Source: Kribbella steppae (GTDB lineage: Bacteria > Actinomycetota > Actinomycetes > Propionibacteriales > Kribbellaceae). Taken from it: a stretch of 64,000 nt of DNA. The stretch is taken from assembly GCF_004342025.1 (NCBI RefSeq), contig NZ_SLWN01000007.1, positions 62,001-126,000 of the forward strand, read 5' to 3'. Position 1 is the stretch's first letter. Each line of letters starts with the position of its first letter. The position numbers and the translations under genes were made by a program. The notes beneath the pieces were generated by a model. The model had not been told where the DNA came from. It searched no databases and saw nothing but the letters and a program-made list of their open reading frames with translations. This document shows positions 24,476 through 31,294 of the stretch, one piece after another.

Positions 24476-25192
24476 GTGTCCTTGCCGGTGAGCCCGCTGG
24501 ACGAGAGCGACCGGCTCGTCCTCAGCGACCGGGTCTACGAGGCGCTCATCGACCTGCTGATCAGCGGCCGCGTCGAGCCGGGGCAGGCGCTGCGGATCGA
24601 GCACCTCGCCACCTTGCTCAACGTGTCCCCCACGCCAGTCCGGGAGGCACTGGCCAGGATCGAGACGACCGGCCTGGTGACCCGTGTCGCGCAGAAGGGC
24701 TACCGGGTCGCCCCGCTGCTGGCCGAAGCCCAGATGTCGGAGCTCGTCGACGCCCGGGAGCTGCTGGAACTCGGCGCGATGGAGTTGATCTCCGGCGAGC
24801 TGGACAGCCTGGTTCGCCAGCTCGAGACGGCGCAGGACAAGCACGAGGCAGCTGCTCGGCGCCTCGCCGAGCTCCCGGCCGGCGATCCGTCGGTGACGGC
24901 TCGGCAGCGGGAGTACTTCGAGGCCGACTGGTCCTTCCACCTGGCGATCCTGCACCGGTCCAGCAACCGGTACGTCGTACAGATGGCTGAGGGACTGGGC
25001 GGACACCTGCACCGGCGACGCCAAGGTGTCGTGGTCGGTGTGAACGACTCGCAGTTCGCGGTCCGTGAGCACGCGGCGATCCTGACCGCCTTCCAGCAGG
25101 GCGATCTGCCGGGTGCCATCGAGGCCATGCGCAGCCACATGAACCAGATCCGCCGGCGGTCCCTGAAGGACCTGGCCGCCCAACCCCGCTGA
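24476..25192 (+). CDS. GntR-family regulator, FadR/FCD subclass
   Basis: This 238-residue regulator has a winged helix at about residues 12-80: LSDRVYEALIDLLISGRVEPGQALRIEHLATLLNVSPTPVREALARIE. An FCD effector domain spans about 90-225 and holds the metal-binding residues in DWSFHLAILHRSSN and HAAILTAFQQGD. The start is GTG 24476 with GAAGGGGG upstream. It stands directly before a sugar-acid transporter operon, separated by a CRP-like site and an AT-rich palindrome. It is the probable controller of that operon, with a sugar acid such as threonate or erythronate as effector (inferred). Confidence 0.85.
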   Translation: MSLPVSPLDESDRLVLSDRVYEALIDLLISGRVEPGQALRIEHLATLLNVSPTPVREALARIETTGLVTRVAQKGYRVAPLLAEAQMSELVDARELLELGAMELISGELDSLVRQLETAQDKHEAAARRLAELPAGDPSVTARQREYFEADWSFHLAILHRSSNRYVVQMAEGLGGHLHRRRQGVVVGVNDSQFAVREHAAILTAFQQGDLPGAIEAMRSHMNQIRRRSLKDLAAQPR

Positions 25193-25202
25193 CGCCTGTA
25201 CC

Positions 25203-25218
25203 TGTGACGCAGGTCACA
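25203..25218. promoter_or_regulatory. perfect CRP/GlxR-type binding motif
   Basis: TGTGA-N6-TCACA with spacer CGCAGG matches the global Crp/GlxR consensus exactly. It lies 140 bases before the transporter gene and just after the GntR gene. It could give cAMP-linked control of this carbon-source operon. Confidence 0.6.
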
Positions 25219-25238
25219 CAGGACCACCTCTGGACCTC

Positions 25239-25261
25239 AAAATCTATTTTATATAGATTTT
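25239..25261. promoter_or_regulatory. AT-rich palindrome, probable GntR operator
   Basis: AAAATCTAT and ATAGATTTT (9-base arms, 5-base centre tttat) form an inverted repeat that is pure A/T apart from one C and one G. In DNA of about 70 percent GC this stands out sharply. It lies between the GntR gene and its presumed target operon, so it is the best operator candidate. Confidence 0.65.
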
Positions 25262-25358
25262 CGTGGCACGGTGAGCCGTCATCTCCACGCAACGCTCCGG
25301 TTACCCGCACCCCTCCGCGGCCCGACGCCCCAGGGCTCCGACGAATCGAGGTCCGACC

Positions 25359-26810
25359 ATGCCATCCCCACGTACTGGCAGCGCCGCGGAGGCGACGCTG
25401 GGCTCGATCATGCGCAAGGTGCAGTGGCGCCTGGTGCCGGTCTTGCTGCTGATGTACACCCTGGCCTTCCTGGATCGGGTGAACATCGGTTTCGCCAAGA
25501 CCGAATACATGGCCGACACCGGCCTGACCGAGACCGCGTACGCCCTCGGGGCCGGCATCTTCTTCGTCGCCTACGCCTTCTTCGAGGTGCCGTCGAACCT
25601 GCTGCTGCACCGGGTCGGCGCCAAGTTCTGGCTGGCCCGGATCATGGTGACCTGGGGCGTCATTTCCGCGCTGATGGCGTTCGCGCACAACGAGTGGATC
25701 TTCTACGGCGTCCGCGTGCTGCTGGGGGTCGCGGAAGCCGGCCTCTTCCCAGGCGTCATCTTGTACATCACCTACTGGGCGGTCGCCGAGTATCGCTCGC
25801 GGTTCACCGGGCTGTTCATGATGGGTATCCCGCTGGCGTACGTACTCGGTGGACCGGTGTCCGGTGCCTTCCTCGACATGCACGGCGTACTCGGTCTGGC
25901 CGGCTGGCAGTGGATGTTCGGACTCGAGGGTCTGCTCACTGTGGTCTTCGGGTTCTGGGTGTACTTCTACCTGGACTCCAAGCCGGACGACGCGAAGTGG
26001 CTGACCGCCGGGGAGAAGAAGGTCCTCAACGCCGCCATCGCGCTGGACAACGAGGAGCGGGCCGCGGCCGGCCGCGGCCACCACGAGCCCTGGTACAAGC
26101 CGTTGACCAATCCCCGCCTGGTGTACATCGCGCTCTGCTCCTTCTCCGTCCAGATCTGCATGTACGGTTTCACCTTCTACCTGCCCAGTCAGGTCCAGGC
26201 GCTGACCGGTCAGAAGGTCGGCTTCCTCGTCGGCGTCATCACCGCCATCCCCTGGATCGTCGCGCTGGTGATCACCCGCTACACCACCCTGTTCTCCGAC
26301 AAGACCGGCCAGCGCCGGTGGACGGCCGTTTTCGCCTACTCGCTGGCCGTGATCGGCCTGACCGGGTCGGTGCTGTTCAAGGCCGAGCCGGTCGTCGCGA
26401 TCGCCTTCCTCTGCCTGGTCGCGGGCTCGCTGGTCTCGGTCCAGCCGATCATGTGGACCTTCCCCGCGTCGATCCTGACCGGCGCCGCCGCGGCGGCCGG
26501 CATCGGCCTGATCAACTCTCTGGGCAATCTCGGCGGCTTCTTCGCCCCGAACATCCGCGCTGCCGTCCTGAACGCCTACGGCTACGTCTCGCCGCCGAAG
26601 ACCGGCACCCTCGACGCCGCCCAACTGGCCGTCAACGCTCACGCCCAGGACATGGCGACGTACACCATCGCCGGGGTGGGGGTGATCGGCATGATCCTGT
26701 TCGCCTGCATCACCTTCGTCGGCTATCAGGGCAAGATCGAGCCGGTCGGCCGCAAGCTGAAGGTCACCTCTGGTTCCACCGCCACCTCGACCGAGAAGGC
26801 CCTGGCATGA
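25359..26810 (+). CDS. MFS transporter, anion:cation symporter (ACS) family
   Basis: This 483-residue transporter has about 12 helices with ACS/phthalate-permease features: LAFLDRVNIGFAKTEYMADTGLTETAYALGAGIFFVAYAFFEVPSN at the start, and LLGVAEAGLFPGVILYITYW in helix 4. Relatives carry tartrate, galactarate, 4-hydroxyphenylacetate or sugar acids with protons. In front of a tetronate kinase and a threonate-type dehydrogenase, a four-carbon sugar acid is the likely cargo. The gene's stop overlaps the kinase start by ATGA. Expression is probably controlled by the adjacent GntR regulator and a CRP-type protein. Confidence 0.85.
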   Translation: MPSPRTGSAAEATLGSIMRKVQWRLVPVLLLMYTLAFLDRVNIGFAKTEYMADTGLTETAYALGAGIFFVAYAFFEVPSNLLLHRVGAKFWLARIMVTWGVISALMAFAHNEWIFYGVRVLLGVAEAGLFPGVILYITYWAVAEYRSRFTGLFMMGIPLAYVLGGPVSGAFLDMHGVLGLAGWQWMFGLEGLLTVVFGFWVYFYLDSKPDDAKWLTAGEKKVLNAAIALDNEERAAAGRGHHEPWYKPLTNPRLVYIALCSFSVQICMYGFTFYLPSQVQALTGQKVGFLVGVITAIPWIVALVITRYTTLFSDKTGQRRWTAVFAYSLAVIGLTGSVLFKAEPVVAIAFLCLVAGSLVSVQPIMWTFPASILTGAAAAAGIGLINSLGNLGGFFAPNIRAAVLNAYGYVSPPKTGTLDAAQLAVNAHAQDMATYTIAGVGVIGMILFACITFVGYQGKIEPVGRKLKVTSGSTATSTEKALA

Positions 26811-28234
26811 CCGCCTCCGGGACGCTGCCGGCTGTGCTCGAGGTCCCGGGCGCAGCCACCCGGATTCGCGAGCACAACCGGCGTACCGGCCGGCGACTGG
26901 CCGTTCTGGACGACGACCCGACCGGGTCGCAGGCGGTGCACGGTGTCTCGGTCGTGACGGTGCTCGAACGGTCCGAGTACGCCGCTGGGCTCGCCGCTCC
27001 CGCAGACACCTGCTTCGTCCTCACCAACACCCGGGCGCTCGACGAGAGCCAGGCCGTCGACGTGAACCGGGCCGCGGCGTACGACCTCTACACCCTCGCC
27101 GCCGACACCGGGGCGACCGTCGAGGTGGTCTCCCGCAGCGACAGCACCCTGCGCGGCCACGTGCACGCCGAGATCGAGGCGATCGCGGCCGAGCACCTGG
27201 CCGTCATCGGCCGTCCGGTGGACGGTGTGCTGTTCTGCCCGGCCATGATCGAGGCAGGCCGGTTCACCGTCGACGACGTCCACTTCGCTGTCGTCGACGG
27301 GGTGCCGACGCCGGCCGCCGACACCGAGTTCGCCAGGGACAAGACCTTCGGCTACACCTCGTCGGACCTGCGGGACTTCATCGCGGAGCGGTCCGGCGGA
27401 ACGGTCGCCGCGGCGGACGTCCGAAGTCTCTCCCTCGACGACATCCGGATCGGCGGCCCTGAGCGGGTCGCCGAGATCCTCACCGAGGTGTCCGGGCTCG
27501 GCTGGGTGGTCGTCAACTGCACGTCGTACGCCGATCTCGAGGTGGTCGCCCTGGGACTGCAACTGACCCAGGACGCCGGTAAAACCTTCCTGACCCGATC
27601 CGGGCCCTCCTTCGTCCGGGCACTGGCCGGGATCGAGGCGAAGGAACTGGCCGACATCGCCATCGACAGCTCCCGCACCCCACACGGCCTGATCGCCGTC
27701 GGCAGCCACGTCGGTCTGACCACCCGGCAGGTGCGGGAAGCACGGCAGCGCGGCGGTCTCGTCGAGATCGAGCTCCACGTTCCCGCCCTGCTCGACCCGT
27801 CGACCGCCGCGAGCCACATCGACAAGACGGCGGCCCGGATCGTCGCGGCCCTGCCGCACTCGGACGTCCTGGTCTGCACCAGCCGTGATCTGGTGGCCGT
27901 GGACGACGACCCGGACGCGAGCCTGGACATCGCCCGCTCGGTGTCGACAGCACTCGTCACCGTCGTCGAGAAGGCCCGCGCCGCCCGGCCCGCCTGGGTC
28001 ATCGCCAAGGGCGGCATCACCTCGCACGACCTGGCCGTCCGTGGTCTAGGGATCCGGCGCGCCACCGTCGCCGGCCAGTTCCTGCCCGGCCAGATCTCCC
28101 TGTTCACCCCGGACGAGGCCCCGGCCGACGTACTCGGCTGCGCCTTCGTCGTCTTCCCCGGCAACGTCGGTGGAGTCGACGCCCTCGCCCTGGTCCTCGA
28201 CCGACTCCGGTCCGCGACGGAAGGAGTCCGGTAA
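26807..28234 (+). CDS. otnK: four-carbon acid sugar kinase (OtnK/DUF1537 family)
   Basis: This 475-residue kinase has the two DUF1537 domains. The N-terminal substrate domain begins LAVLDDDPTGSQAVHGVSVVT and continues with NTRALDESQA and SRSDSTLRGH. The C-terminal nucleotide-binding domain includes ITSHDLAVRGLGI and ends VVFPGNVGGVDAL. Characterised members phosphorylate 3-oxo-tetronate or threonate in threonate/erythronate breakdown. With an LtnD-like dehydrogenase two genes downstream, 3-oxo- or 2-oxo-tetronate is the likely substrate. The usual isomerase and decarboxylase genes of that pathway are not in the operon. The next small ORF begins at the last base of its stop (TAATG). Confidence 0.82.
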   Translation: MTASGTLPAVLEVPGAATRIREHNRRTGRRLAVLDDDPTGSQAVHGVSVVTVLERSEYAAGLAAPADTCFVLTNTRALDESQAVDVNRAAAYDLYTLAADTGATVEVVSRSDSTLRGHVHAEIEAIAAEHLAVIGRPVDGVLFCPAMIEAGRFTVDDVHFAVVDGVPTPAADTEFARDKTFGYTSSDLRDFIAERSGGTVAAADVRSLSLDDIRIGGPERVAEILTEVSGLGWVVVNCTSYADLEVVALGLQLTQDAGKTFLTRSGPSFVRALAGIEAKELADIAIDSSRTPHGLIAVGSHVGLTTRQVREARQRGGLVEIELHVPALLDPSTAASHIDKTAARIVAALPHSDVLVCTSRDLVAVDDDPDASLDIARSVSTALVTVVEKARAARPAWVIAKGGITSHDLAVRGLGIRRATVAGQFLPGQISLFTPDEAPADVLGCAFVVFPGNVGGVDALALVLDRLRSATEGVR

Positions 28235-28395
28235 TGCTTGCCCATGGCACCGATCTGCTCGCGGCCGAACAGGCCGTGGGCACCGCACAGGACGGCGACG
28301 ACCTGCTGAGGATCCAGCGCGCCGCGGTCGCGGCGATGGCGGCCGTCGCCACCGAGAAGATCACTTCCCTCTCCCGCAAGGAGCCATTGATATGA
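28234..28395 (+). CDS. 53-residue protein of unknown function in the tetronate operon
   Basis: A complete small gene lies between the kinase and the dehydrogenase. It starts at ATG 28234, overlapping the kinase stop (TAATG), and ends at TGA 28393-28395, overlapping the dehydrogenase start (ATGA). A GGAAGGAG ribosome site lies about eight bases upstream. The peptide is MLAHGTDLLAAEQAVG, then a DGDDLL turn, then an alanine-rich helix (RIQRAAVAAMAAVATEKI) and a short basic tail. It has no cysteine or obvious metal site and no signal peptide. Tight coupling on both sides argues that it is translated. I do not recognise the family; it may be a subunit or chaperone-like partner, or the tail of a lost enzyme. 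Confidence 0.55.
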   Translation: MLAHGTDLLAAEQAVGTAQDGDDLLRIQRAAVAAMAAVATEKITSLSRKEPLI

Positions 28396-29285
28396 CCAGC
28401 ATCGGATGGATCGGATTGGGCGCCATGGGTGGCCCGATGGCCCAGTGCGTCGCGGCGGCCGGCCACGCTGTCACGGCGTACGACGTTTCACTCGACCGAG
28501 CCCGATCGCTGGCCGGCGGAGGCCTGACCGCGGTCGATTCGATCGGGGCGACGGCGAAGGGGGCGGACGTCCTCGTCCTGATGGTGGCGACCCCGGACCA
28601 GGTCGAGGCGGTCCTCTTCGGCGCGGATGGCGCGGCCGCTCAGCTCGAGACCGGAGCAGTCGTGATCGTGATGGCGACCGTCGGTCCGGGCCCGGTCGAG
28701 GGCTGGGCCCGGCGCCTCGGCGAGCTCGGGGTCGGCCTCGTCGACGCACCGGTTTCCGGTGGTGTGGCCAGGGCTGCCAAGGGTGACCTGCTGGTGATGG
28801 TCTCGGGCTCCGTAGAGGACCTGGCGGTATCCCGGCCGATCATCGACGCGATGGCCTCGACCGCCCCGGTGGTCGGCCCGGACCCGGGCGACGGTCAGAA
28901 GGTCAAGGTCGTCAACCAGCTACTCTGCGGCGTCCACATCGCCGCGGCCGGCGAGGCCCTGGCACTGGCCGACTCGATGGGCCTCGACGTCGAAGCGACC
29001 TGGGAGGCGCTGAAGTCCGGGGCCGCCGGCTCCTTCATGTTCAGCGACCGTGGTGGCCGGATGGTCACCGGCGCCTTCGACGACGTTCGCAGCGCCCTCG
29101 ACATCTTCGTCAAGGACATGGGTATCGTCACCGCCACCGCGAAGTCGGTCGCGCAACCCACACCCCTCGCCGCCACAGCCGAACAGCTCTACCTCACCGG
29201 TCGCCGCAAGGGTCTCGGCCGCAAAGACGACTCCGTCGTCTATGACATCCTCCGCGGTCGTCCTTCACGACCTTCGGCCGGGTAG
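28392..29285 (+). CDS. ltnD: NAD-binding hydroxyacid dehydrogenase, L-threonate dehydrogenase-like
   Basis: This 297-residue member of the beta-hydroxyacid dehydrogenase family has the dinucleotide motif IGWIGLGAMGGPMAQ. The substrate-binding segment is DAPVSGGVARAAKGDLLVMVSG, the catalytic lysine is in GQKVKVVNQLLCGVH, and KDMGIVTATAK lies near the C-terminus. Family relatives are 3-hydroxyisobutyrate, tartronate semialdehyde and L-threonate dehydrogenases. Pairing with an OtnK-like kinase favours LtnD, which oxidises threonate at C2. It is the last gene of the unit that begins with the MFS transporter. 3-hydroxyisobutyrate activity is the main alternative. Confidence 0.78.
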   Translation: MTSIGWIGLGAMGGPMAQCVAAAGHAVTAYDVSLDRARSLAGGGLTAVDSIGATAKGADVLVLMVATPDQVEAVLFGADGAAAQLETGAVVIVMATVGPGPVEGWARRLGELGVGLVDAPVSGGVARAAKGDLLVMVSGSVEDLAVSRPIIDAMASTAPVVGPDPGDGQKVKVVNQLLCGVHIAAAGEALALADSMGLDVEATWEALKSGAAGSFMFSDRGGRMVTGAFDDVRSALDIFVKDMGIVTATAKSVAQPTPLAATAEQLYLTGRRKGLGRKDDSVVYDILRGRPSRPSAG

Positions 29286-29294
29286 CGTCTGCCC

Positions 29295-29750
29295 ATGGAC
29301 GTTGCGTTGTTACGACAGGCGGTCGAGTTGGCGCGGGCGAACGGAGCCGAGGGCCAGTTGCCGTTCGGCGCGGTCATCGCGAACGGTGACGACGTCGTCG
29401 CGACCGGAGTGAACACGTCACTGGCGGACAACGACCCCACAGCACATGGCGAGGTGGTCGCCGTACGGGCCGCTTGCCGGGAGCTCGGGACGATCACGCT
29501 GGCCGGTACGACGCTCTACACGAGCTGCGAGCCGTGCCCGATCTGCCACACGGTCGCGATCGCGGCCGAGATCGACCGGATCGTCTACGCGGCACCGAAG
29601 GAATGGGTGCCGGATCTCGGTACGCCGTTCGCACCCGTGCTGTTCGACATCCAGGCAGCGGCCCGCCAACTCGATCCTGGCCGGATCGAGCAGGTCGAGC
29701 TGCCCGAGGCACGCGAGCCGTTCACCGCCTTCCTGGAGAGCCAACGGTGA
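29295..29750 (+). CDS. nucleoside/guanine deaminase-like zinc enzyme
   Basis: This 151-residue cytidine-deaminase-fold protein has both zinc motifs: THGEVVAVRAAC (ligand histidine, catalytic glutamate) and TSCEPCPICHTVAIAAEI (two cysteines). An N-terminal LPFGAVIANGDDVVATG strand is typical of guanine deaminase and TadA relatives. It probably deaminates a free purine or modified base. It is too divergent from TadA to be called the tRNA enzyme. Its stop overlaps the GTG of the following monooxygenase gene, so the two are coupled. Confidence 0.82.
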   Translation: MDVALLRQAVELARANGAEGQLPFGAVIANGDDVVATGVNTSLADNDPTAHGEVVAVRAACRELGTITLAGTTLYTSCEPCPICHTVAIAAEIDRIVYAAPKEWVPDLGTPFAPVLFDIQAAARQLDPGRIEQVELPEAREPFTAFLESQR

Positions 29751-30628
29751 AACTCGGGCTGAACCTGCTCAATTACGGTCCCGGCACCACGCCGGAGTCG
29801 TTACTCAGCTGGGCACGGTTCGCCGAGGGGTCCGGGTTCGCGCTGGCGACAATCTCCGATCACCTCGCCATGACCCCCGAGGTGCAGGCGTTGTACCCGG
29901 TCCCGTTCTACGACCCGTTCACCACGATCACCTGGCTCGCCGCGCACACCACGCGACTCGAGTTCGCCACCTCGGTCCTGGTCCTCCCCTACCGCCACCC
30001 GTTGCAGACCGCCCGCGTCGGCGCGAACCTCGCCCACTTCAGCAACGGCCGGTTCGTGCTCGGCGTCGGGTCGGGCTGGTCCGAGCAGGAGTACGCCGCA
30101 CTCGGCGTACCGTTCGACCGCCGCGGAGCCATCACCGACGAGTACCTGGCCGCGATCGTGGATGCCTGGAGCAACGACATCACCTCGTCGCCCGGACCCT
30201 ACGCGCCGTACGACGAGATCCACACCGGACCGCGGCCGGACCGACGCCCGCCGGTGTGGGTCGGCGGGGCCGGCCGAGCTGCGATCCGGCGAGCGATCCG
30301 GCACGGTGACGCCTGGCATCCGATCAACCCGCATCCACACTGGCTGCGGGACAAGGGGATGCCGATGTTGCGAACTGCTGCGGCCGAGGCGGGCGTTGCG
30401 GCACCGACCCTTTGTCCGCGGATCCGGGCCCATCCCACGGGAAAGCTGGCCGACGACGACCGGGTGCTCGGCGAGGGGTCTCTCGACCAGATCCGGTCGG
30501 ACCTGACCGGCCTCGCCGAGCTGGGCGCCGAGTACGTCGTACTGGACACCTACATCAGCCCGGACGTACGCCGTACCGCGGAAGAGGACTGGCGCATCCT
30601 CGAGCAGGTCGCAGCCCTCGAGCCCTAG
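29747..30628 (+). CDS. LLM-class F420-dependent oxidoreductase
   Basis: This 293-residue TIM-barrel flavin- or F420-type monooxygenase has the LLM hallmarks. These are SDHLAMTPEVQALYPVPFYDPFTTITWLAAHTTRLEFATSVLVLPYRHP, then GRFVLGVGSGWSEQEYAALGVPFDRRGAITDEYL, and the phosphate-binding VWVGGAGRAAIRRAIRHGDAW. Such proteins use F420 or FMNH2 to oxidise or reduce small organic molecules; the substrate is unknown. It starts at GTG 29747, overlapping the deaminase stop, which suggests purine or heterocycle metabolism. It ends against the converging GH16 remnant. Confidence 0.83.
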   Translation: MKLGLNLLNYGPGTTPESLLSWARFAEGSGFALATISDHLAMTPEVQALYPVPFYDPFTTITWLAAHTTRLEFATSVLVLPYRHPLQTARVGANLAHFSNGRFVLGVGSGWSEQEYAALGVPFDRRGAITDEYLAAIVDAWSNDITSSPGPYAPYDEIHTGPRPDRRPPVWVGGAGRAAIRRAIRHGDAWHPINPHPHWLRDKGMPMLRTAAAEAGVAAPTLCPRIRAHPTGKLADDDRVLGEGSLDQIRSDLTGLAELGAEYVVLDTYISPDVRRTAEEDWRILEQVAALEP

Positions 30629-30631
30629 TGC

Positions 30632-31294
30632 GGCCGACGTACACGTTGCGGGCCCGGTAGTAGGTGTCGGTGGTCGGGCCGGGTGAGCTGGACGCGCCCT
30701 CCATCTGCAGGTTGATGATGATGTTCATCGGCTTGCCGACGAAGTTCGAGCCGCGGTGCTGCCCGACCCAGTTGCCGTCCAGGTAGTAGTGGATGTCCAC
30801 GTCGGTCGCGTTCACCTTCGTGATCCAGGCACGGTAGTTGTGCCACGAGACCGGGCTGGAGACGCCGACAATGGTGTTCTCCCAGCCACCGTCGTAGGTG
30901 TTGAACCAGTTCCGCGCTCACCCTTCACCTCCCACTCCGGGAACTGGTCGTTGACCAGCACCTGAGGCTTCGCGTGGATCGCCCCCGAGTGGTAGTGGAT
31001 CGGCAGGAACGGGTCGGACGAACTGTTGCCTTCGTCCCAGGTGATCCGGGACGCCTTGAGCACCAGCACGCCGCCGGACTCCAGGTAGACGTGGTTGTGG
31101 TCGGACGAGCTGGCATACATCCGCGCGGTCCCGTTGTGGTCCGAGCCCCACGGATAGAGGTAGTTCCAGCTGGCCTGCAATGCGCTGTAACTGGCGAACG
31201 TGGTGGTGTCGATCACGGTTTCCCAGGCCTGCACGCGGGCATCCGCGGGCCTGGCTGCGACGGCTCCGGCAAGACCATCAAGACAGCGAACCAA
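30632..31294 (-). pseudogene. GH16-like secreted glucanase lacking its catalytic segment
   Basis: The reverse strand encodes a concanavalin-type glucanase in two frames. The first part, after a short possible signal (LAGAVAARPADA), reads SALQASWNYLYPWGSDHNGTARMY, YLESGGVLVLKASR and YHSGAIHAKPQVLVNDQFPEWEVKGE. The second resumes as ARNWFNTYDGGWENT, WHNYRAWITKVNATDVDIHYYLDGNWVGQHRG and TYYRARNVYVGRT. Intact relatives carry about 40 residues between these blocks, including the ExDxxE catalytic strand. That segment is missing at 30911-30921 and the frame is also broken. The 5' end overlaps the aminopeptidase gene and starts only with a TTG. The second frame runs on past the homology to a stop at 30555. 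Confidence 0.75.

Noticed and set aside
24618..26642. Reverse-strand ORF of 674 codons
   Set aside because: It is antisense to the GntR and MFS genes and its translation is an unstructured Arg/Gly/Asp-rich string, typical of high-GC shadow frames.
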